A stretch of 64,000 nt of DNA. Source: Verrucomicrobiota bacterium. GTDB taxonomy: Bacteria > Verrucomicrobiota > Verrucomicrobiia > Opitutales > Opitutaceae. The notes beneath the pieces were generated by a model. The model saw nothing but the letters and a program-made list of their open reading frames with translations, was not told the DNA's origin and made no database searches. Positions 53,405-62,093 of the stretch are shown here, one piece after another (within the stretch, counting starts at the first letter, position 1; the number at the start of each line of letters is the position of its first letter). The DNA lies in assembly GCA_023432225.1 (NCBI GenBank), contig JAEYUW010000045.1, forward strand, positions 248,001 to 312,000. Reading direction: 5' to 3'. The translations under genes were made by a program, and so were the position numbers.

Positions 53405-53422
53405 GGTTACCGTGCGGTAACC
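53405..53422. promoter_or_regulatory. Candidate QorR operator 2 (perfect dyad)
   Basis: GGTTACCGTGCGGTAACC is a perfect 8+8 inverted repeat with a 2-base centre, 8 bases before the qorR start codon. With the site at 53346 (59 bases apart) it suits autorepression plus control of qorB. Confidence 0.6.
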
Positions 53423-53430
53423 AACCCACC

Positions 53431-53835
53431 ATGCCTGCATCCATCCTCTCTTTTCCGCCGGTCGAGCCTGGCTCCGGCCACGAGACGCGCTGCCCGGTGC
53501 GCGATGTCCTCGATTGCATTGGCGATCGCTGGAGCCTGTTGACGCTGCTCGCCCTACGCAACGGCACGCTCCGCTTCACCGAGTTGAAGCGTGCGATCGG
53601 CGACATCTCGCAACGCATGCTGGCGCAGACACTGCGCGCGCTCGAGCGGGACGGCTACGTCACGCGCGAGGTTCATCCCACCGTGCCGCCGAAGGTGGAA
53701 TACACTCTCACGGATCTGGGCGAGTCCTTGTTGGCGAAACTCGAACCGCTCATTCACTGGGCCAATGCGAACCACGCACGCGTGCGGAGGGCACGGAAAG
53801 CCTACGTGCCGCCGGCGGCCGTGTCGGCGCTCTGA
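53431..53835 (+). CDS. qorR: HxlR-family redox-type regulator (QorR/YtfH-like)
   Basis: 134 residues from ATG 53431. The winged helix is CPVRDVLDCIGDRWSLLTLLALRNGTLRFTELKRAIGDISQRMLAQTLRALERDGYVTREVHPTVPP, the HxlR pattern. Cys21 in the ETRCPV segment corresponds to the sensing Cys of QorR/YodB-type proteins, so quinone or electrophile sensing is likely. It is divergent from qorB and probably represses both. Its stop lies 3 bases from the convergent DUF1570-like gene. Confidence 0.88.
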   Translation: MPASILSFPPVEPGSGHETRCPVRDVLDCIGDRWSLLTLLALRNGTLRFTELKRAIGDISQRMLAQTLRALERDGYVTREVHPTVPPKVEYTLTDLGESLLAKLEPLIHWANANHARVRRARKAYVPPAAVSAL

Positions 53836-53838
53836 GGG

Positions 53839-55593
53839 TTACTTGGCCGCGGGCCCGGGGAGCGAGGCGAGCAGTTGCTCGAATTCGCGCCTGGCCGCCG
53901 CGTCGCTGGCGAAACGTGTGCCGAGGCGTGCGATCGAAGCGGCGACGTCGTTGGCGCCGATGCTCGCGTAGAGGCGTGCGCCTTTCAGGACGAGCGCGCT
54001 GTCGCGGGGGAACGCCTTGATGCCTTCGTCGAGCACGGCGAGGTTGCCGGGCTTGGGCGGTGTGGCGCTGGCGGCCCATGCGTCCGCAGCGACGTGGTAA
54101 GTTTCGGGAATCAGCGGCGGGTGTTTGCGGGCTTCGAAGAGGGAGCCGAGCACAGTGGCCATTTGCGCGGCGTCGAGTTTGCCGTTGGGCGCGGCCGGTT
54201 GCGCGAGAACGGCGTCGAGCCGCTGGCGCGCGAGGGCCGCGTGCGCGGAGGGGCGCGGGGCTTTGGCGGCGCAGGCGGCGGCCAGCAGTTTGTCGGCGCG
54301 TTCGGTGTGGCCGGCGGCGCGCTCGGCGACGGCGAAGCCGGCGAGCAGAGCGGGATCGCGTGCGCCGCGCAGGTAAGCGTCGCGATAGGTGATGGCGGCT
54401 TGATCCATGCGACCGGCGATGCGCTGGGCGTCGCCCAGAATCACGCCGACTTGAGTATAGCTGGCGGAGGTGAGCTCGATGGTCGCCGGATCGAAGCGGT
54501 CAGTCGGTTTGATCGCGTAGGTTTGGTATTTGTGTTTCAGGTGCAGGATATAGGCGCGGAGATCCCGTTGCATGTCGGCATAGCCGACCTTGAAGCATTC
54601 GCGGAACAGCGACTCGCTGAGCGGCTCGCGGGCGAGGCGGGCTACGAATTGCGGGAGCGCGTCGCGATAACGAAGGTCTTCGCCGAAGAGGCAGAAGTGA
54701 ACGAAGAGGTAGGCTTGCTTGGCCCAGAGGTTGTTGCCCAGCGGAGTTCGCGCGGCAGGCGAGTCGGTCGTGACGGCAAAAAACTCGCCGAGCGGCATGA
54801 GCTTGCGGAAACGCAACACGACGTTGAACGGCTGTTCGCCCACCACGGAGGTGCCGTTCGCAGACGCGTCCGTTTCATCGGCGTCCGTGATCGCGACGCC
54901 AGTGGCGCCGCCTTTGAACGTATCAATCTTGCCGTAGACCAGCGAACGGTCGGTGACTTCGGCCGCCATGACGATTTGCGCGAGCCCCTCCGCCATCCAG
55001 GCGGGCGGGCGGACCTCGCTCTGGTTGAGCAGGGAGAAAATGTATTCGCGGTAAAGCAACTCGGCGTGGTCCACGTCGAGTTCGACGGTGTTCGCGCCGG
55101 TGGCCGCGAGGGCGGCGGCGTCATCGATGAGGAGACGCTCGGCCGCGAGGTTGACGGCGATCGCGAGTGATTCGCGGTCCCGCAGGAGACGGCTGGGCGA
55201 TGCGTCAGTGTCCGCGCCGGCCGGCAGCAGCGAGGCGAACTCGCCGTTGCGCGCACACAAGACAAGCGTCGAACTCGCGAGCGGTTTGATCGGTGCAGTC
55301 CAGAGCAGCCCGAGCGCTTGCTGGAAACGCTGGAAATCCGCGAGGAGCTTGCGCGTGCGGCGTTCACCCGCGCTCGACAAAACTTCAAAGCGGCCGACGC
55401 GTCCGTGGAGCCACGGACGAGCTTCGGGCAGCACGCGGCTGTCAGTGACAGTGAAATCGGGCAAGTCGACGGTCTGGCCTTCGACTTTGACGGGATCGGC
55501 GGCTTGAGCGGCGACAAACGCCAGCATCGTCGCGGCCACGGTTGCTCCAAACCGGCGCACGAGGCGGCCGAAGCGACAGCAAGGGGAGTTCAT
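53839..55593 (-). CDS. Secreted protein, DUF1570-like with TPR-type C-terminus
   Basis: 584 residues from ATG 55593. Signal peptide RRFGATVAATMLAFVAAQAA. A peptidase-like domain around 80-330 contains PPAWMAEGLAQIVMAAEV, reminiscent of DUF1570 (MA/gluzincin clan), but no HExxH is visible. The rest is helical and Ala-rich, with TPR-type pairs (AQRIAGRMDQAAITYRDAYLRGARDPALLAGFAVAERAAG). Function unknown. Alternate N-terminal extension in frame exists upstream but lacks a signal peptide logic. It follows ADOP copy 4 on the same strand after 191 bases. Confidence 0.65.
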   Translation of the reverse strand: MNSPCCRFGRLVRRFGATVAATMLAFVAAQAADPVKVEGQTVDLPDFTVTDSRVLPEARPWLHGRVGRFEVLSSAGERRTRKLLADFQRFQQALGLLWTAPIKPLASSTLVLCARNGEFASLLPAGADTDASPSRLLRDRESLAIAVNLAAERLLIDDAAALAATGANTVELDVDHAELLYREYIFSLLNQSEVRPPAWMAEGLAQIVMAAEVTDRSLVYGKIDTFKGGATGVAITDADETDASANGTSVVGEQPFNVVLRFRKLMPLGEFFAVTTDSPAARTPLGNNLWAKQAYLFVHFCLFGEDLRYRDALPQFVARLAREPLSESLFRECFKVGYADMQRDLRAYILHLKHKYQTYAIKPTDRFDPATIELTSASYTQVGVILGDAQRIAGRMDQAAITYRDAYLRGARDPALLAGFAVAERAAGHTERADKLLAAACAAKAPRPSAHAALARQRLDAVLAQPAAPNGKLDAAQMATVLGSLFEARKHPPLIPETYHVAADAWAASATPPKPGNLAVLDEGIKAFPRDSALVLKGARLYASIGANDVAASIARLGTRFASDAAARREFEQLLASLPGPAAK

Positions 55594-55784
55594 AGGTGAA
55601 AACGGGGTGCGCAGACTCAAACCGCGTTTTGAACCGGTTGCAACGTGGCAACGCCGTCGCGTGGACGCACGCCGCGGAGAACATGAGCTGTATCGATCGT
55701 CGCGGAAGCCAGCGCGAGCGGCCGAGCGCGGAGGTCCCAACGCGCTCGGAGCGAATCGAAGTCAGTCCAACCGTCGGCTCCGCG

Positions 55785-58196
55785 CTATTCGGAGCGGAGC
55801 GCGATCAGGGGATCGACGCGGGTCGCGCGGCGCGCCGGCAGCCAGCACGCAACGAGGCCAACAATCGCGAGCACGCCGGTAAGCGTGAAGTAAGTGGGCG
55901 GATCGTTGGGGCTGACGCCGTAGAGCAGCGCGCCCATCAACCGCGTAAGACCCAGCGCCGCCACGACGCCCGTCGTGAGGCCGATGCCGACGAGGAGGAG
56001 ACCTTGCGCGCTGACGAGTCGCAGCACCTGGGATGGCGAAGCTCCGAGCGCCATGCGCACGCCGATCTCCGGCGTGCGCTGTGTGACGCTGTAATTCATG
56101 ACGCCGTAAACACCGAGCGCGGCCAGAAAGAGCGCGCCAAGTCCGAAGGCACTGAAAACCTGGCCGAAGAACGCGCTCTTCCAATACGCGAGATTCTCAA
56201 TCTGCTTTTGCGTGCGCACGTCGTAGATGGGGATGCCGGGTTTGACGGCGAGGACGGCGCGTTGGAGTGCCGGCCCGAATGTGGCGGGATCGCCCGCGAC
56301 GCGCACCGCGTAGCTGATGAAGTTGTAGTCGGTCTGCTCGCACATCGTGTAGATCGAGCCGCGATCGCCGGGATAATCGACGCGCGGCGGCACGGTTCCG
56401 ACTACGCCCACAATGGTGAACCATTCGGGTTTTTCCGTGGACTCGAAGCCGTAGCGCACGCGGCGGCCGATCGGGTCCTGGCCCGGAAACCAGCGATCGG
56501 CGAATTGCTGGTCGACGAGCGCGACGCGCGGGGATTCACGCGTATCGGTGCTGTTGAAGAGCCGGCCGCGCAGCAGCGGAATGCGGAGAGCGGCGAAATA
56601 ACCGGCCGAGACGGTGCGCGCGGTGGTTTGCGACGAGTCGGCGAGCGTCTTGGGCGGCTCCTGACCTTCGATGAGGAAGGCGTTGCTGTTGTTGCCGGAG
56701 GCGGGAAGAAACCCGGCACTGCCGACGGCCTGAACGCCGGGCACCTCGGCCAGTTGCGGAGTGAGTTGATCGAAGAAGCGGCGGATTTCGGCCACGTCCT
56801 TGAACTGCGTCGGCGGCAGACCGACGCGGAACGTGATCACGCCGTTCGCATCGTAGCCGGTCGGTGCGGCTTGAAGTTTCAGGAAGCTGCGCACGAACAA
56901 GCCGGCGCCGATCAGCAGCACTGCGGAAAGCGCCACCTGCGACACGACGAGGATGTGTCGCAGCGTGCGAGCCCGGCGGTTGCCGGCGACGCCGCGCGCG
57001 CCTTCCTTCATTTCCAGCGCCGTGCTGCGCGAGGCCTGCAAGGCGGGGAAGAGACCGAACAACAGGGACGACAGCACTGCGGTCCCCGCGGCAAACGCGA
57101 AGACGCGCCAGTCGAAATCGAAGGAGAGCCAGAAATCGAGATCCTCCGGTGGGATGGCGCCGAGGAACAGGCTGTTGGCCCACAGGCTCACCAGCAGACC
57201 GAGCGCTCCGCCGAGCAGTCCCAGCAGGAGGCTTTCGGTCAGCACCTGCCGGATGATACGTCCACGTGTCGCGCCGACGGAGAAACGGATCGCAATTTCA
57301 TGCGCGCGGCCGGCGGTGCGGGCGAGAAGCAGATTCGCGACGTTCGCGCACGCGATGAGCAGAACGAATATGGCTGCGCCGAGCATCAAGCGCATCAGTA
57401 GCGCGGTGTCTTGCGTTGCTTCTTCACGCACGAGGCGCAGCGCGAAGCCTTTTCCTTCGTTCGTGGTGGGGTGAGCCAGGGCGAGGCGCGCGCCCAGTGC
57501 TGCGACTTCGGCGCGCGCCTCGTCGAGCGAAACGCCGGCGCGCAGACGGGCCCAGGCGCCGAGGTAGTGGTTTCCGCGCGCGGCCGGGTCGTGCTTGTAG
57601 ATCATCGGAGTCCAGAGCTCCTCCTTGTCGGGGAAAGTGAAACCCGCGGGCAGCACGCCAATGATTGTGGTGGGCTTGCCGTTCATCGTCTCGGTGCGGC
57701 CGATGACGGCGTCGCTTCCGCCAAAACGTCGCTGCCAGAGCGAGTAGCTGATGATTGCCGTCGGGGCCGCGCTGGCCTCGCCGTCATCGGCCGTGAAGAG
57801 GCGGCCGCGGTGCGCTTTGACGCCGAGCATGGAGAAGCCTTCGGCCGAGATGTCGGCACCGAGCACGCGTTCGGGATTTTCGGTGTCAGCAAAGATGACC
57901 GTCTTGCGCGTGGAGGTTGTGAGTCCGGTCAGCGTTTTGGCCTGCTCGCGCAGGTCGAGAAAGTCCGGCAGCGACAACTCGTAGTAGCCGTCGGGACGGC
58001 TGAGTTGGAGGCTGCTGACATACACCAGCCGATGCTCGTCCTGAATGTTGGGCAACGGACGCAGCATGACCGCGCTGAAGGCGTTGAAGATCGCGGTTGA
58101 AAGCCCGATGCCGAGCGCGAGTGCCAGAATGGCGGCGCAGGTGACGCCCGGGCTCTTGGCGAGCACGCGAACGGCAAAGCGAAGATCTTGAAGCAT
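55785..58196 (-). CDS. ADOP-type duplicated ABC permease, copy 4
   Basis: 803 residues. Begins MLQDLRFAVRVLAKSPGVTCAAILALALGIGLSTAIFNAFSAVMLRPLP and ends CWLPARRATRVDPLIALRSE. Two MacB_PCD periplasmic domains and two FtsX helix sets in the standard order. It starts 113 bases after permease copy 5. Its second half has FKDVAEIRRFFDQLTPQLAEVPGVQAVGSAG, the typical region right after the linker helix. Confidence 0.9.
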   Translation of the reverse strand: MLQDLRFAVRVLAKSPGVTCAAILALALGIGLSTAIFNAFSAVMLRPLPNIQDEHRLVYVSSLQLSRPDGYYELSLPDFLDLREQAKTLTGLTTSTRKTVIFADTENPERVLGADISAEGFSMLGVKAHRGRLFTADDGEASAAPTAIISYSLWQRRFGGSDAVIGRTETMNGKPTTIIGVLPAGFTFPDKEELWTPMIYKHDPAARGNHYLGAWARLRAGVSLDEARAEVAALGARLALAHPTTNEGKGFALRLVREEATQDTALLMRLMLGAAIFVLLIACANVANLLLARTAGRAHEIAIRFSVGATRGRIIRQVLTESLLLGLLGGALGLLVSLWANSLFLGAIPPEDLDFWLSFDFDWRVFAFAAGTAVLSSLLFGLFPALQASRSTALEMKEGARGVAGNRRARTLRHILVVSQVALSAVLLIGAGLFVRSFLKLQAAPTGYDANGVITFRVGLPPTQFKDVAEIRRFFDQLTPQLAEVPGVQAVGSAGFLPASGNNSNAFLIEGQEPPKTLADSSQTTARTVSAGYFAALRIPLLRGRLFNSTDTRESPRVALVDQQFADRWFPGQDPIGRRVRYGFESTEKPEWFTIVGVVGTVPPRVDYPGDRGSIYTMCEQTDYNFISYAVRVAGDPATFGPALQRAVLAVKPGIPIYDVRTQKQIENLAYWKSAFFGQVFSAFGLGALFLAALGVYGVMNYSVTQRTPEIGVRMALGASPSQVLRLVSAQGLLLVGIGLTTGVVAALGLTRLMGALLYGVSPNDPPTYFTLTGVLAIVGLVACWLPARRATRVDPLIALRSE

Positions 58197-58309
58197 GGTG
58201 ATGGTGAGGAAAGCGGAAGAGTGAGAGGGAAAGGGGATGAACGGAGCGGGCGCGGTGACGGGTGATGAAAATCAAGCGAGGCAGTTCGCTCTGGTTTTCA
58301 GCTTCACTT

Positions 58310-60733
58310 TCACTCGGCGCGCAGCGCCGTGAGTGGATCGATGCGGCTGGCGCGGTGCGCGGGCAGCCAGCAGGCGAACGCGGCGACGAGGACGAGGAAC
58401 GCGGACACGCCGACGAACACCGCCGGATCAGTCGCGCTCACTTCGTAGAGCTGCGTGCTCATCAGGCGCGTGAGCACCAATGAAACCGCGACGCCGAGCC
58501 CGAGGCCGACCGCGGTCAATTCCAGGCCTTCGCGAAGAACGAGCCCGACGATGGCGGAGCGTGACGCGCCGAGCGCCATGCGGACGCCGATTTCCGCGGT
58601 GCGCTGCGCGACCGAGTAGGCAATGACGCCGTAGATGCCGAGCGCGGCGAGCACGAGCGCGAGACCGGCGAAACCGCCGACCATGCCCATGACGAGACGG
58701 CGGTCGGAGATCGACTGAGACATCAAGCTCTCGAGCGGCTGGACCTGGTCGAGCGGAATGCCGCGATCGAGCGAGTGGACGGCCGCGCGAATTTCGTCGC
58801 GGAGGCTGGCGGCGGGACGCGTCGAACGGACGACGAAACTGAAGAAGCCGTCGCCGAGCTGAGCTTCGGGATAGTAGAGCGTGTCGCCCGCGACTTGATC
58901 GAGACCGATGGCGCGCACTTCGCCGACGACGCCGACGATCTCGCGCGGAATGGATCCAAGCCCGGTGATGAGGCGGCGGCCGAGCGGATTTTCGCCATTA
59001 GGAAAAAGGCGCTTCGCGGTGGATTCGGAGATCAGGAGGACGTTCGAGCGATCGGTGCGATCGCGCCAATCGAAGTCGCGGCCCTGCTTGATTGGGATGC
59101 CCATGGTTGCGAAATAGCCCGGCAGCGTGTTGCTGCGGACCGCGAGCTTGCGCTCGTTGATCGGCGGCAGGGATTGACCCTCGAGCGCGAACGGCGACCG
59201 CGTGTTGCCGCCGGCGACGACGGGCAGATTGCTGATGCCAGAGGCGGCGGTGACGCCGGGAATCGCGGTGAGACGCTGGACGAGTTGTTCGTAGAAGGCG
59301 GTCTGCGCGTTGACGTCGGGGTATTGCGCCGGCGAGAGCTGGAGGTTGAATGTGGTGACGTTGGTGGCGTCGAAGCCCGGAGCGACGTTTTGCAGCCGCA
59401 CGAAACTGCGGAGCAGCAGCGCGGCGCCGATGAGGAGCACGAGCGACAGCGCGACTTCGCCCACGAAGAGAGCGGAGCGCAGACGGTTGGCGGCGCGGCC
59501 GCCGGTGTTGCCGCGCGTGGCATCTTTGAGCGTGTCGTTCACATCGGCCTTGGAGGCCTGCCACGCGGGCAGAAAACCCATGCCGAGACCGGTGACGAGG
59601 GAGAGTAGCAACGCGAAGCCGAGGACCGGAACGTCGATGGAAATCTCCTCGGCCCGCGGGATGAAGTCGGCCGCGACGCGGGCGAGCGAGTCGACCGCCC
59701 AGATGGCGAGCAGCGAACCGGCGACACCGGCCGCAAGGGCGACGAGCGTGCTCTCGGTGAGAAATTGCGCGACGATGCTGCGGCGCGAGGCGCCGAGCGC
59801 GGTGCGAATGGCGATTTCCTTCCGACGCGCGGCGAGGCGGACGAGGAAGAGATTTGCGACGTTGGCGCACGCGATCAGCAGCACGAAGCCGACGGCGGCG
59901 AGGAGGACGAAGAAGGTTGGGCGTTGGTTGCCGACGAGGTCGGCCTGCATCGAGCGCGCGAAGATGCCGCCGTTGGCGTCGACCTTTTCCGGGTGCGCGG
60001 CGGCGTAGGTGGTTGCGGCGCGCTTTAGTTGCGCGTCGAGCGTTTCGAGGGTCGCGCCGGGTTTAAGGCGGCCGTGAACGAGCAAGTAGCCCGAGCCTTG
60101 CAGCATCAGCTCGCGCGGGAGGCCTTCGACTTCGAAAGGCTTCGCGGCGAACACATCGATGCCGGCGAAGGGAAAGCCGAAGGTGTCGGGCAGGATGCCG
60201 ATGATGGTGTGCGCGACGTTGTTGAGCGCGAGCGTCTGGCCGACGGCGTCGGGGGAGCGGTTGAACTGGCGCTGCCAGAGACCCGCGCTGATCAGCACAA
60301 CGGGCGCGCCGCCGGAGCGATCCTCATCGGCGAGAAAATTACGACCGCGCTGCGGTTGAATGCCGAGAATGGGGAAGAAATTTTGCGAGACGCGCGCGGC
60401 GGTGAGTTGGATCGGGTCGCCGCGTCCGGTGAGCGTGAACGCGGTGCCCGTGAAGGCGGAGAGGGATTCCACCGCGTCGAGATTGTCGCGGAAGTGCTCG
60501 TAGCGTGGATAGGAAAGATTGGCCTGGTCGAGACCGCGGTCGGCGAACGCGCCCCAAACGCGGACGAGGTGCGAGGCGTCGGCGAAATTGAGCGGGCGCA
60601 GGAACAGCGTGTTGATCGCGGAGTAAATCGCGACGTTGGCGCCGATGCCGAGGGCCAGAGTGAGGAGGGCGACCGTGGTGAAGCCCGGAGACTTCGCGAG
60701 CGAGCGGAGCGCGAGGCGGAGGTTCGTGGACAT
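58310..60733 (-). CDS. ADOP-type duplicated ABC permease, copy 5
   Basis: 807 residues. Begins MSTNLRLALRSLAKSPGFTTVALLTLALGIGANVAIYSAINTLFLRPLN and ends CWLPAHRASRIDPLTALRAE. In pattern it seems closer to copy 1 than to its neighbour copy 4 (shared SLAKSPGFT and APGF motifs). It lies downstream of the ATPase at 61135 after a 401-base gap filled with repeats. Confidence 0.9.
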   Translation of the reverse strand: MSTNLRLALRSLAKSPGFTTVALLTLALGIGANVAIYSAINTLFLRPLNFADASHLVRVWGAFADRGLDQANLSYPRYEHFRDNLDAVESLSAFTGTAFTLTGRGDPIQLTAARVSQNFFPILGIQPQRGRNFLADEDRSGGAPVVLISAGLWQRQFNRSPDAVGQTLALNNVAHTIIGILPDTFGFPFAGIDVFAAKPFEVEGLPRELMLQGSGYLLVHGRLKPGATLETLDAQLKRAATTYAAAHPEKVDANGGIFARSMQADLVGNQRPTFFVLLAAVGFVLLIACANVANLFLVRLAARRKEIAIRTALGASRRSIVAQFLTESTLVALAAGVAGSLLAIWAVDSLARVAADFIPRAEEISIDVPVLGFALLLSLVTGLGMGFLPAWQASKADVNDTLKDATRGNTGGRAANRLRSALFVGEVALSLVLLIGAALLLRSFVRLQNVAPGFDATNVTTFNLQLSPAQYPDVNAQTAFYEQLVQRLTAIPGVTAASGISNLPVVAGGNTRSPFALEGQSLPPINERKLAVRSNTLPGYFATMGIPIKQGRDFDWRDRTDRSNVLLISESTAKRLFPNGENPLGRRLITGLGSIPREIVGVVGEVRAIGLDQVAGDTLYYPEAQLGDGFFSFVVRSTRPAASLRDEIRAAVHSLDRGIPLDQVQPLESLMSQSISDRRLVMGMVGGFAGLALVLAALGIYGVIAYSVAQRTAEIGVRMALGASRSAIVGLVLREGLELTAVGLGLGVAVSLVLTRLMSTQLYEVSATDPAVFVGVSAFLVLVAAFACWLPAHRASRIDPLTALRAE

Positions 60734-60766
60734 GGGGGCGTGGAGCTTCGGCGCGCGAGGCCGGAG

Positions 60767-60855
60767 TGTAGGGCGCGACCTCGTGTCGCGCCTTGCGTTA
60801 GCCGTGACGTGTGCCGCGCTCGCGGCCGAGGCCTGACGCGAGGTCAGGCCCTACA
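60767..60855. repeat. Two-hairpin palindromic element, TGTAGGGC family, copy 3
   Basis: Ends TGTAGGGC and GCCCTACA pair; halves fold as GGCGCGACctcgtGTCGCGCC and GGCCTGACGCGAGGTCAGGCC. The right half GAGGCCTGACGC is shared with copy 1 at 13019. Confidence 0.88.
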
Positions 60856-61047
60856 AGAACACGCGATGCGGGCTGCGAAACGGACCGAAAAGAACAAAAA
60901 CGAAGCGGAGGGCGCCGGGGTTCGCCTTCGCCTCGAGAGCCCGACCACTGAGAAGGGCCGTTCGAGGCGGGGCGAAGATGCCTGGATGGCGCCGCTCCGC
61001 TTGGGTGGGCTATGGACTGAAGTTAATTCGAGAGATTGCGAGGCGAA

Positions 61048-61122
61048 GGTGGAGCGCGTTGTCCCCAACGCGCTGCTCGGTTCCCGTTCGCAGAAAGCGC
61101 GTTGAGGTCAACGCGCTCCACC
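61048..61122. repeat. Two-hairpin palindromic element, GGTGGAG family, copy 2
   Basis: Ends GGTGGAGC and GCTCCACC pair; first hairpin GCGCGTTG/CAACGCGC, second AGCGCGTTGA/TCAACGCGCT as in the copy at 10170. The centre is longer than in copy 1. Confidence 0.85.
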
Positions 61123-61134
61123 TCTCGATCGATC

Positions 61135-61845
61135 TTAGTGCGTCGGATCGGACTCGACCTGTTCTTCGACGACGCGGCCGTCGAAGACGTGGATCGTGCG
61201 CTCCGAGTGGCGGGCAAAGCGGGCGTCGTGCGTGACCATCACGATCGTCGAGCCGGCCTTGTGGAGATTGTGGAGGAGTTCCATGACGGCGTCGCCGTTC
61301 TTGGAGTCCAAGTTACCGGTCGGTTCGTCGGCGAGGAGCACGGCGGGCGAGCCGGCGAGGGCGCGGGCGACCGCGACGCGCTGCTGTTGACCGCCCGAGA
61401 GCTGCGACGGGAGATGCTTGGCGCGATGGCCCATGCCGACCTTCTCGAGCGCTTCGGTGACGCGCTGCTTGCGCTCGGCGGCGGGCATGCCGCGGTAGGT
61501 GAGCGGGAGTTCGACGTTCTCGTAAACCGTGAGGTCGCCGATGAGGTTGAACGATTGGAAAATGAAACCGATCTCGCGATTGCGGATGCGGGCACGCTCG
61601 GGGAGCGTCAGGCCGTGGACGGGGCGGCCGTTGAGATAGTAGGTGCCGTCGGTCGGCGTATCGAGGAGACCGAGGATCGAGAGGAGCGTGGACTTGCCGC
61701 AACCGGAGGGACCCGCGATGGAGACGAACTCACCTTTGAAGATCTCCATGTGGATGCCGGAGAGGGCGTGCGTCTCGACCTCATCAGTCAGGAAGACCTT
61801 GGTGACGCCCTCGAGTTTAATCAGCGATGTGTTTTCAGTGGTCAT
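61135..61845 (-). CDS. ABC transporter ATP-binding protein (MacB/LolD type), second cluster
   Basis: 236 residues. Walker A is GPSGCGKST, Q-loop REIGFIFQSFNLIGDLTVYEN, signature LSGGQQQRVAVARAL, Walker B VLLADEPT, D-loop GNLDSKNG and H-loop VTHDARFA. All canonical, unlike the ATPase at 31976. It probably energises ADOP copies 4 and 5. Lies 243 bases downstream of the HlyD-type adaptor on the same strand. Confidence 0.92.
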   Translation of the reverse strand: MTTENTSLIKLEGVTKVFLTDEVETHALSGIHMEIFKGEFVSIAGPSGCGKSTLLSILGLLDTPTDGTYYLNGRPVHGLTLPERARIRNREIGFIFQSFNLIGDLTVYENVELPLTYRGMPAAERKQRVTEALEKVGMGHRAKHLPSQLSGGQQQRVAVARALAGSPAVLLADEPTGNLDSKNGDAVMELLHNLHKAGSTIVMVTHDARFARHSERTIHVFDGRVVEEQVESDPTH

Positions 61846-61862
61846 GTGGGGAAAGGGGGGGG

Positions 61863-61895
61863 AGTAGCGAGTAGTGAGTAGCGGGTAGTGAGTAG
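61863..61895. repeat. Single arm of the GTAGCGAG repeat
   Basis: GTAGCGAGTAGTGAGTAGCG-type heptads match the left arm of the element at 11426-11513, here without the matching right arm. Confidence 0.75.
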
Positions 61896-61986
61896 AAGAC
61901 GGTAGCCGTGAAGGCGGAGGTGAAACGATTACACGCGGAGGGGGCGGGAGGTTACGGGATTTTTGCAGAATGATTCATCTCCGTCG

Positions 61987-62052
61987 TCACTCGGAGGAAT
62001 CGGTGGCGATCAGCAGGCTGAGGAGGGCGAGGATGATGACGGACGCGACCAT
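61987..62052 (-). CDS. Possible 21-residue hydrophobic peptide
   Basis: An ATG-started frame encodes MVASVIILALLSLLIATDS, a single hydrophobic helix with an acidic end. It lies just after the HlyD adaptor stop. No ribosome binding site is clear and the frame may be chance in GC-rich DNA. Confidence 0.2.
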   Translation of the reverse strand: MVASVIILALLSLLIATDSSE

Positions 62053-62061
62053 GGGCGGCTT

Positions 62062-62093
62062 GGAAAATCGAAAATCGAGAATCGAAAATCAAT
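62062..62093. repeat. AATCGAAAATCGAGAATCG tandem repeat
   Basis: Three to four near-tandem units of AAAATCG or GAATCG run up to and into the stop codon of the HlyD-type gene. A/T-rich in an otherwise GC-rich setting. Confidence 0.6.

Larger units (their letters stand above)
60734..61134. other. 401-base gap with two palindromic elements
   Basis: Holds a TGTAGGGC-family element at 60767-60855 and a GGTGGAG-family element at 61048-61122. The stretch between them has no convincing gene; frames there are short and lack start signals. A promoter for copy 5 could be here. Confidence 0.6.
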
